Source: Planococcus citri (taxonomy: Eukaryota > Arthropoda > Insecta > Hemiptera > Pseudococcidae). From it: 64,000 nucleotides of DNA. The stretch lies in the NCBI RefSeq assembly GCF_950023065.1, contig NC_088677.1, positions 21,845,230-21,909,229 of the forward strand. The letters are read 5' to 3'. The position numbers were made by a program, and so were the translations under genes. Shown piece after piece: positions 23,389 through 32,000 of the stretch (its first letter is position 1; each line of letters begins with the position of its first letter). The notes beneath the pieces are model-generated. The model saw only the letters and a program-made list of their open reading frames with translations. It was not told the DNA's origin and made no database searches.

Positions 23389-25179
23389 TTACTGACGAGG
23401 AGGCGGCAGCGGAGGGAAGTCACGATCGTTGTACATTGGATCTTGAAGTTCGATTCGAATTAAACGAAGAAGTAGATTGAAGAAACCTCTCGCAAATGAC
23501 AAGGTTTTATTTTCCCATTTGGGCTCAGTCCATCTTTTGCGGGCTTCATTTACCGCCTTCGTGTAGTAAACATAGGTACCGTTGAAATTATCACCACCTT
23601 TGCGTAAAATATCGTCGATTTTTTCGTACGATTCGTTGTCTTCATTTGCATGGCGCATGATCGGGAATACGATTAATTCTTTGTTACCTTTTCGTTGTAA
23701 CAAATCAATTAGGTCATCGAAATTCTTCTTAAATTCATCAGCTGATACTTTAGTCTGCGCCTCGCAATTACCGATGGACAGCATGATGCTGTTTGGCAAA
23801 CTAACGTACCGACTAAGCTCAGCTGAAAGTTCATCGATTTTCATCAGTCTTTTGGAAAAAGATTCAGAGAAATCGGTATGGATTCCTTGGGCTGTCAAGA
23901 TTCCATAAACGTAACCGTCGCCGATTAAGCACGAGTCCAAAATAAACATCGCATTTTTTCCATTTTGGAAATGCTTGGTCTGGACCATACCTGTTCTGCC
24001 ATATCCAGTTAGTTTGAATGGCTGAAGCGCTGAAGGAGATAGTTGATACATTTTGAAAAATCCATCGTCCGTCTGTTTTTGAAATAGAATGTCGCGTTCG
24101 GTCTGAGCGACAGATTTAAGTAACTTTTTTATATTTTTGACCGGGGATTTTCGCGATGATCTATCAATTCGTTTTAAATCTTTTCGCGGTTTTTCGATTA
24201 CTCGCGGTTTATTCGAGTTGCGCACCGGTGCGGTCTTTTTGTTTTCCAAGTTCGAAGTACGTAAATCCTCTTTTTCATGCCCCTCGTCGACTTCCATTTG
24301 CATGTTTAGTGCTTGGATTGTTTCCACGTGAGGTCGGCGGGGGGTAGGAATCGTCCTTGGATTCAAATGTCTACGAGTTGGATTAATTTTGAGGTTTTTC
24401 GGCGGAGCGAAATCGAGATCAGCAGACGCATTTCTTTTAAAAATCGGCGAATCCTCGTTAAAAATTGGAATAGAAATCGACGGACGTTTTAGAGATGACG
24501 CAATTGAAGGATTAATTATTACCGGTGACTCAGTTTCGATGTCGATGATTTCAGGAATTTTTTCTGGTGATGACGACATAGTAACGGTCGAAGTTTGTTT
24601 GGTAATCGAATCATTGGCATGATTGTTGACTGGTATTTCGATTGTCGCAATTTTGGGAGGTACTGGACATTCGACACAGCTCTCATGCAGATCCAATTTG
24701 ATGTTTGGATACTGTTTTAACAACTTATTTCTGAACTGTTCGTGCTTCCTCTCCACCGCCGCCGTTATTAACTTTTCCTCCGTTACCAGCCTTTTTGCTT
24801 CTTTTTCGCTGGTTTGGGCCGTCGTCAAGGCGTTTCGGAGATTATTTACCTCGTACGTGAGAGATTCAATTTTGGCTAAAGCTGCGTCATTCTCCGCTGC
24901 TGCTGACTCATCTGTGATGACGAATTTGCCGATACGAGGTTTCACGATCGTGCGGTGATGCTCGAAAATTGTTTGGCCACAGGATAACCTGGCGCAGGTT
25001 TTTGTGTTTCTGCCCGTTGGATCTAGATTGTTGCCAAAGTGGGCTCTGAAACACTCCCTGTGGTACAAGCAGCCGCACCCGGCCAAATATGCCAATTCAG
25101 TTGGCTGAGATGAATCAGGTTCCTGGGCCATGTTACTGTAGCAGCTTGCGCACGTAAATGCGGAGTACTGGAGCTTCAT
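23389..25179 (-). CDS. RING finger / coiled-coil / SGNH-like protein, 3' accessory gene of the retrotransposon
   Basis: 596 codons from ATG 25179 (MKLQYSAFTC); the frame is open 30 codons upstream, but only with a GTG. An acceptor-like sequence (CTTGTTACAACAG|G) ends one base before the ATG, as for a spliced env-type message. Residues 10-70 form a RING-like zinc finger: CASC, then CGCLYHREC, then CARLSC. Residues 96-155 are a coiled coil. A Ser/Pro-rich linker with basic nuclear-type patches follows (RKDLKRIDRSSRKSPVKNIK). The C-terminal domain (about 411-570) resembles the SGNH fold: FILDSCLIGDGYVYGI, SIMLSIGNCEAQ, DLLQRKGNKELIVFPI. As in the gag-adjacent domain, GDS is GDG. The zinc finger/coiled coil/esterase-like order recalls ORF1 proteins of CR1-like non-LTR elements. 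It occupies the env position, but no transmembrane segment is seen. Confidence 0.72.
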   Translation of the reverse strand: MKLQYSAFTCASCYSNMAQEPDSSQPTELAYLAGCGCLYHRECFRAHFGNNLDPTGRNTKTCARLSCGQTIFEHHRTIVKPRIGKFVITDESAAAENDAALAKIESLTYEVNNLRNALTTAQTSEKEAKRLVTEEKLITAAVERKHEQFRNKLLKQYPNIKLDLHESCVECPVPPKIATIEIPVNNHANDSITKQTSTVTMSSSPEKIPEIIDIETESPVIINPSIASSLKRPSISIPIFNEDSPIFKRNASADLDFAPPKNLKINPTRRHLNPRTIPTPRRPHVETIQALNMQMEVDEGHEKEDLRTSNLENKKTAPVRNSNKPRVIEKPRKDLKRIDRSSRKSPVKNIKKLLKSVAQTERDILFQKQTDDGFFKMYQLSPSALQPFKLTGYGRTGMVQTKHFQNGKNAMFILDSCLIGDGYVYGILTAQGIHTDFSESFSKRLMKIDELSAELSRYVSLPNSIMLSIGNCEAQTKVSADEFKKNFDDLIDLLQRKGNKELIVFPIMRHANEDNESYEKIDDILRKGGDNFNGTYVYYTKAVNEARKRWTEPKWENKTLSFARGFFNLLLRLIRIELQDPMYNDRDFPPLPPPRQ

Positions 25180-25328
25180 CCTGTTGTAACAAGTTGAAAA
25201 ATTGATGATGATTATTGGATAATTTTGATACGAATTTATTCGACGAATTGCACGCGGTTTACCGAACACGATTGTCTATGACATGAAGATGTTCCTATTT
25301 TGTGAATTTTTTGAGGATAAAAAAAATT

Positions 25329-25685
25329 TTACAAACGAGTGCGTAAATAAAGCGCATTTTCATGCAAAATTTCTTGATTCGTATTGAATAACGATTGAAC
25401 AAAAGAATTGGACCGCGAAGATCTAGGAGGAATCCTATCCGGATAAAAACGCATTCCTTCTGTTGTAAAAACAATGGGATCTGGAACCGGATATGGTTCG
25501 TTTGGATTGTACAGATCATGCACGATGCACATATAGATGAAGAATTTGTTAGATCGGTTGATACACGGATTCGAATTTTGATAAGGGATAAAATTCCATC
25601 GTTCTGATGATTCGTCTGTTTCGTTCCAACATAGTTGATTTTCGAAAAATTCTGATGATTCGCGTTTTTGTAGTATCCTAGGCAT
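25329..25685 (-). CDS. Small accessory ORF A (paralogue group)
   Basis: 118 codons from ATG 25685 (MPRILQKRESSEFF); the frame is open 42 codons further upstream. A strong pyrimidine tract and acceptor (CTTTTCTTTTCATCAAAG|G) lie 15-35 nt before the ATG, which suggests expression from a spliced RNA. The C-terminal module EPYPVPDPIVFTTEGMRFYP, then FNTNQEILHEN, is shared with ORFs C and D. No known domain or membrane segment is clear. Confidence 0.55.
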   Translation of the reverse strand: MPRILQKRESSEFFENQLCWNETDESSERWNFIPYQNSNPCINRSNKFFIYMCIVHDLYNPNEPYPVPDPIVFTTEGMRFYPDRIPPRSSRSNSFVQSLFNTNQEILHENALYLRTRL

Positions 25686-25823
25686 GATCAACGCAGTCCA
25701 AACCTTTGATGAAAAGAAAAGATAGTTTGATAAAAAAAAATGAATAAAATTATAATCAAAAAAATGAAACAAAAGCAATTTTCCCTCTATTGATCGCAAA
25801 TTGATTCGCAAAATTGATACCTA

Positions 25824-26126
25824 TCAGACAATGAAATCAAGGTTCCATAAACGAAACATCGAAATACGTGTAGTGTTGTTAATAAAAACACTAAATCGCG
25901 GTGGTTCGATAGAATTTTGACGAATTTGATATTGGATATAGTTGAAAGAATCGCGAATTGAATCTCGTTGATTTGGTCTATATCGTCTCTGCATCATTCT
26001 TTCGTACCTGTATTTGCAATACAGTACTTTTTGTTCATGCCACATGGCTGTTTTATAGTTTTCAAAATATGATGTATCATCATCTTCGTAAAATTCCAAT
26101 TTTCGGCGACGATAAATCAAAGGCAT
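25824..26126 (-). CDS. Small accessory ORF B
   Basis: 100 codons from ATG 26126 (MPLIYRRRKLEFYEDD). Very rich in Arg and Tyr (YCKYRYERMMQRRYRPNQ), with PPRFSVFINNTTRISMF near the end. Similarity to the other small ORFs is weaker and mostly positional: same strand, comparable length and spacing, and a Met-Pro start shared with the ORF at 25685. It ends only 138 nt before that ORF. It may be a diverged member or an unrelated one. Confidence 0.42.
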   Translation of the reverse strand: MPLIYRRRKLEFYEDDDTSYFENYKTAMWHEQKVLYCKYRYERMMQRRYRPNQRDSIRDSFNYIQYQIRQNSIEPPRFSVFINNTTRISMFRLWNLDFIV

Positions 26127-26352
26127 CTTGTTTGATTTGCGAATCAATTTTTCTCAATTTTTTCTAGTATAGACTCCAACTGAAATTAGATAGAAGAATT
26201 TGAATGAAAAAATAAAATTATCTTCTGATTTGAGAAAAAAAAATCAAAGTAGAAATCATCGAATGACATTTCAACCTATTCAAAAATATGACCTAATCAT
26301 CATCCTCAAATTCGATCCCTACTATGCGATTATTTCTGACGATGATCGTAAT

Positions 26353-26745
26353 TCACGGAATCCTGATTGGATGCTGATGCAAAACTGACTGACTGGTCCC
26401 AAAAATTGCGTGTATCGTGCTGAAGCGATGCGGACGATTTCTGTTTATAGTCGTGAAATTAACCGTTACTCCACCAGCTGATAGTGTGACAGGTGGTCTT
26501 GGTCCATGCGGATTTTCGGCATCTAGGACTATGTTGTGATACAGATGACGCATAGTTAGTAGATTGAATATTCGGTCATTTCTACTCATCGAAAGAGTTG
26601 GGAAAAATTTCAGCCAGTCAGCTTTGGGATCAGGTTTTTCCTCTTCTTGAAATTTGATTTTGTTTTGAAAATATGCCAAATCTTGGCGTAGATAAGGAAT
26701 AATATCGTATACTGGATCGATTTCAAATTCGGTAGAAAGAGACAT
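26353..26745 (-). CDS. Small accessory ORF C (paralogue group)
   Basis: 130 codons from ATG 26745 (MSLSTEFEIDPVYD). The C-terminal half (PRPPVTLSAGGVTVNF, then FGTSQSVLHQHP) parallels PVPDPIVFTTEGMRFYP and FNTNQEILHENA of the ORF at 25329-25685 in spacing and identity. CAG five bases before the ATG (GTCAG|AAGTC ATG) is a possible acceptor. No known family. The shared C-terminal module supports real coding and common ancestry with the neighbouring small ORFs. Confidence 0.55.
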   Translation of the reverse strand: MSLSTEFEIDPVYDIIPYLRQDLAYFQNKIKFQEEEKPDPKADWLKFFPTLSMSRNDRIFNLLTMRHLYHNIVLDAENPHGPRPPVTLSAGGVTVNFTTINRNRPHRFSTIHAIFGTSQSVLHQHPIRIP

Positions 26746-27027
26746 GACTTCTGACTTACGCTTGACTGATGTATGGGAAAATTTCTTGAAAGAATTCCAC
26801 TCGAATCAAAATTTTCCACTGAAATGACAAAATTTTTCACTAAATTTATTCTGACAGATGAGAAAAAATATCATATTAACGAAAAGATTTGAGAAATCGA
26901 TAAATTTAGTGAGACGATAGCTAGATATAAAGATGAATTTTGTTTTAAACAAAAAATGAAAAATAAATAAAGAAATACCAAAGATGAATTTTTGACCACG
27001 AATTGATGATAAGACCTATCGAATTGA

Positions 27028-27312
27028 TCAGTTGCGACGACGATTTCTTCGTGGTCTATGGAGATTGTGATAAGCCTCCAAATAGGCTTCCATTGGGTAA
27101 TTTGCTCTGAATGGCAATCGTTCAAAAGAATAAAGTCTGCCATTCATTGCTATGATTCTACGACTTGAACCTTCTATCATCAATGGCCTATGACGATACA
27201 TGAGCCTGATAAGGCTCATCCATAGAAAAATTCTAGCTACGTATAATAACTCTTCGTCATTATTATCGAAATTAATTAACTGAGGATGGAACTCCCACAT
27301 ACTATAAGCCAT
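27028..27312 (-). CDS. Small accessory ORF D (paralogue group)
   Basis: 94 codons from ATG 27312 (MAYSMWEFHPQL) to 27028, ending in a basic RRNRRRN. No known domain. The segment IIAMNGRLYSFERLPFRAN aligns with IVFTTEGMRFYPDRIPPRS of the ORF at 25329-25685. Both then share a spaced Leu-His motif, NLHRP or ILHEN. A hydrophobic helix (LLYVARIFLWMSLIRLM) lies in the first half. Probably a tandem-duplicated accessory gene of the element. Confidence 0.55.
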   Translation of the reverse strand: MAYSMWEFHPQLINFDNNDEELLYVARIFLWMSLIRLMYRHRPLMIEGSSRRIIAMNGRLYSFERLPFRANYPMEAYLEAYHNLHRPRRNRRRN

Positions 27313-27333
27313 GTTTCGTAAGTCAAAATTCAC

Positions 27334-28123
27334 CTATCTAAATGAGACACTTTTCTAAAATTTTGATTCACGAAATAAAATGCACAGTGATGGAAAATAC
27401 TTGAGGCAATTCTCAACTTACGTGATTATATACGCTTTATCTTTCCGCTGGAATCTTACACTCGATGATACACCTCAAAAAATTGACGATTTCGCGACAA
27501 TTTACGAAAAATTTTGAAAAAATTGCGATTTATTACACGGTTGAAATTTAATAATCAAGAAATAACGCGAAAAATAACGACAAAAAATAAATTAGCACGA
27601 AAATAGCACACAAAATAATACACTCAAAGAGCAGAAAGAACAGACTGGCAGAAAAATTCGTGCTGCAATTCCTCTGCCAGGGAAAAACCATGAATTCCCC
27701 TCTCCCTTCCGCACCGTCCGTTGTTGCATTGTTGAAACGCAACTTGCAACGGTTTGAAACGCGTTTTGATGCGTGAGATTACCAGAATCGACCCCCCCCC
27801 CCCTATACGCTTGACGAAAACTCTTCGGATTTGAAGCGTTCTCGTCGTTGTAGCGGAACAATAGAGTTACAACGATATACGGCCTTGAATTCGTTGGAGC
27901 TTTTGCGTTGCATTGTTGTAAATCATGATGTTACGACGTGAAATATTTTTAGTTCGGAGTTAGGCGATATTTTACGATGGTAAATTTTTGTACATGAATA
28001 AAAATGCATGATTTGCGAGTTTGAAAGTTGAATAAATTTTGATGATTAAAATCGACATGTTTTTTGAAAAATAAATGCCCCACGATGTGAGAAATTTATT
28101 TTGATGTCGTGTGCGAAAGTTTT
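27334..28123 (-). other. Non-coding stretch inside the retrotransposon
   Basis: About 790 bp between accessory ORFs with no recognisable protein. It holds a G-homopolymer tract on the minus strand (near 27791-27802) and AT-rich flanks. The open frames at 27548-27861 overlap this low-complexity region and are not convincing. Confidence 0.5.
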
Positions 28124-28924
28124 TTATGATGAACGCTTTCTTTTGGAATATTTTTTGATGAAAGCATTTCTATCTTTTTCGAATTCTTTTTTGAACTGAT
28201 TTTGAGATTCTCTCCATTTGTCATCAATTTTTCTGTGACGTAATTCGCCAACTCCATCCTGATTTACTTTCCAGTACCAAAGGCGATTGTTGCGTTCAAC
28301 AATGCCTTTGGTTCTGACATCGTATTCGAATGCAAATTTTGATGATTCTGTACGATTTTTGAACCATTTTTCGACACGTTCCAACACGCATGGTGGGATT
28401 TTGGGATCGATTCTTAATTGTAATAACATATCTAACCAAGTGGCGGAGAGAGGGAAAAATGAGTTGTAGGTAAACCAAAATCGTTCGATAAAATCATCTG
28501 ACTCGTCACAAATGCATCTAGCCAAATTAGAAAATCGCTCATGTAAAGTAAGCTTGGTTGAATTCAAACTTTTCAACGGATGTTTGTTTCGATCAAATTT
28601 ACGTTTTCGTTTAAGATCTTTTTTATCAATCGATATTAATGAAGCTAGATCCTTAGATCCTTCTCCTTCAGTCCGAGTGATCCCCTGGGAGGAAACTCCA
28701 CCTTGTTGTGAAGTCCCTTCATCCAATGCGTCATGTCATCGACGAGAAGAAGTAGGTAAATTGGATTTAGAATCGTCTAGATTGATACCAGATTCACGAA
28801 AATTTAGATCATAATTTCGGATTTTTGATTTGTATTGAGTGACATTCAGATGTTTTAATTGAAGGTGCAAATAACAACATTTACTAGACGATGGGAGATA
28901 GAAAATTGAAAGTAATTTTTCCAT
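28124..28924 (-). CDS. Accessory ORF of unknown function with one in-frame TGA
   Basis: Open from ATG 28924 (MEKLLSIFYL) to the stop at 28124, about 266 codons, except for TGA at 28736-28738. The downstream 200-codon part has no ATG near its start, which suggests the two parts belong to one protein. It is basic and Trp/Phe-containing: a KKDLKRKRKFDRNKH patch, then ERFWFTYNSFFPLSATWLDM, ERVEKWFKN and NNRLWYWKVNQDGVGEL. No family is recognised. A splice-acceptor-like CGTGTCAG|G directly precedes the ATG, suggesting a spliced subgenomic RNA. The stop context TGA-C is a leaky one, so readthrough, a mutation or a sequencing error all remain possible. Confidence 0.5.
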
Positions 28925-29077
28925 ACCTGACACGAAAAATTACCTATTTTCACACAATTACACAATAAGTTAACGCTATAAACTACAAGTTAACTGCACT
29001 ACGAATACACAATAAATGTTTGTTCTTATCAGAGGGTTCGGAACGTATCATAAATTCGACTGTCATTTGAGATTGAA

Positions 29078-32000
29078 CTATGATTCTTCTGATGAAGAAT
29101 ATTCATCGTCAGTTTCATTATCGTCATTTGATTTGTCATCACTTTGTTCTGATTCCTCTGATTGGTAGTATCTGAATAAATTTTCAACATATTCCAACTC
29201 TTCATCTTCTTCAAGCTCTGATTCGGATTCTGAGTTGGATTCTGTTTCGTTTTCAGACACTATTTGATCGTCTATATTTTCTAATTGATACTCATAATCA
29301 TAAATGGAGTCATAAACCTCTGAATCATAATCTGAACCATCATCTATTTCGTATTTTACAGGGATAAAATCTATCTCATTAATTTCCTTTTCAGGAGTGT
29401 AATTTCCAAATGAAATTTGATTTGTTGGTAAAGTTTCAGATGATATTGGTTCGTTTTTGATTTTATCATAATTTTTTGGCTGTTCAAAATTTCCGAACAT
29501 GAAATTGAAATTTTTTGGTTTATCTTCAAAATGTTCTGATTGTGAATAAATTTTCTGAATACATGATATTTCTTTTGTGATGTCATCGTCGTCATCTGAA
29601 TCAGATGATTCAGTGATAAATTCGTTCAGAGCATCAAAAAGTAATTCATTTTCTTCACTATATGCAAAATTGCCAAAAATACTATTCAGAGGTTGACTAT
29701 CATTTTTATCTTCGTTTGAGCAATCTGAATTTTGGATTTCACAAGCATTTATGCCAGTAGGTGTAATTGGCTGTTTGCGAGGTCTTCCTCTTCCTCTTTT
29801 GAAAGGTTGCTCAGACGAAGTGTTAGTAGGTACCATTTGCCCCTGCTGATTGGTGTTTGAATTTGAAGAAACTTTGACTAATTGATCAGCAGGTGGCTTT
29901 GCTGGTATTGTTGGCTGTGGATCTGGGTTTTCTGGTTTTTTATTGCGATTTTCTGCTCTTTTATCGCGTTCAGCATTTTGTACTCTAGTTTTCAAAACTT
30001 GAGCTGCTTTTTCTATGACGTATTCACGAGGTTCTAACTCTACTTCTTGATCCACATCCAATTCCAGTTCTTTTTCATGAGTTGTTAGATATTCATGAAT
30101 TTTTTCTTCCATGGTTCGCTTATCAACTTTAGACTTTAGCATCGAATCTGATTCCAGTTTTGTTTGTTGAGCTTTTGTTAAAAATAATGTCAATTGACGA
30201 ATATTGACAAAACGTTCAAATTTGTTTTTATGTGTTGATTCAATAATATAACAATTGTGGGCAGGACGGCCTTTTACGATATAAGGTCCGCTTCTTTTGG
30301 CATATAATTTACCAGTAGTGCCCCTTTCAAAACTGGAATGTCTGTGCTTGGTTAAAAGCACCATATCGCCATTTTCTAAAGGTGTTGGGTCGCCATGGAG
30401 TTTGTTGAATAAATATTCCTCCTTTATTCGACGAAGATGGCGTTTCTCACGTATGAAATTTTCAATTACTTGACGATTTGACATTTCGTCAATTTTCTGA
30501 ATTTGCATTTCTGAAGTATACACTGCCTTTTTGGCCAAGCCATCAGCAATGATGTTTGTATAATCAAATCGTCTTGCGAAGACGTGTAAAATTTCGCAAT
30601 TTTCAAATTTAGACATCAAATTCAAAATTTCCTTGAAAAGTTCTTTGTGAGTAACCTCTTTGTTTCGAGAATTTTTCCATCCATTTTTCATCCATGTATG
30701 AACCGTTTGATTGATTGCTTTTACAGCATAATTCGAATCAGTGTACAATTTTAATTTTTTTACACCATTGTAAAGCATAATTTGTAATCCTACACCAATT
30801 GCAATTAATTCTGCCAAATTATTGGAATTTCTAAACAATGGATGGGAAATTCGTTCTGAAACATTGTGATTGCCTTCAGGTTTTATACAAATACCTATTC
30901 CAGCAATCGCGTTGTCGTCGCCATTTCTCGAGCAGGCGCCGTCCGCTGTTATACGAACATGGCCGTCTCGATCAGGAGTAAAATCATTCTTATTTAATTT
31001 ATTCTCTAATAGGTATTTAGAAGTCACCGATTTAAACTCGTTTTGTGCAGCATTTTCAATCAATTGTTTTAAACCTTGTTTAAAATCAAAAGTTTGATCA
31101 GGTGTAGCAAAACCTTGCGCTAATTCGTCAATAATTCCCCAAGCTTCATTCGGTTTGAAACCATCATCAGTTGGGGTATTATTTATTTCTTGCTCAATAT
31201 CTTCAATGTGCCTATACCAGCCATGGTGGTCTCGTTTCAGATCGAATGAAGTATTAATTTTGATTCTTAATTTATCACCAATTATTCGCATTGTTCTCTC
31301 AACGAGTGACGACATTGGATTGTAGGGTGTTGTATGACCGATTTTTATTCCATAAGAACGTAATAAAATGCACCACTTATTGCTAATAAATTGCGATGCA
31401 TTATCGGTTATCACTTTTTCTACCTTAAATCCACGATTTTTGATATCGTCTAAAACTGATTCCATTGCTTTGCAAATAGAATTAGTTTTTATGTTGAATA
31501 ATGTTCGTAGCCAGACCTTTTTTGTAAACACATCTTTTGTTACTAATAAATATTTTGGATGGCCTTTACGAGATGCCACTGGTCCAAAAATGTCTACTGA
31601 AAGTACACTACCTATGGCGAATGATTCGATCTGAGCATACTCCATCACCTTTCTCATTACATAATTTTTGTTCATCTTACATATAATGCACGATGAAGTA
31701 ATTTCACGAATGTAAGACAAAGCATTTGGTCTAAAATAGTGACGTTTAAAAATCATTTCGAGTTTAGCAGTGCCAATATGACCATATAGGACATGAAGAT
31801 AATCGATGGTATCGCGAAATAATGACGCAGGAAGCACAGGTACTTTATGAATTTCATCATATGAACGATACAAAACTTCATTATTATTTTGATCAGGAAT
31901 TAAGCAATATTGACGTTTTTTCGAATTTTGGCTTTTTATTGCCTGTTTTTCTGAAGGTTGATGATTTGCTTTAAGAGCTATTACAATTTTTTTACAAAAA

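Noticed and set aside
23389..28924. Retroviral envelope gene
   Set aside because: The env position holds RING/SGNH-like and small ORFs; I see no signal peptide, furin site or transmembrane anchor in them.
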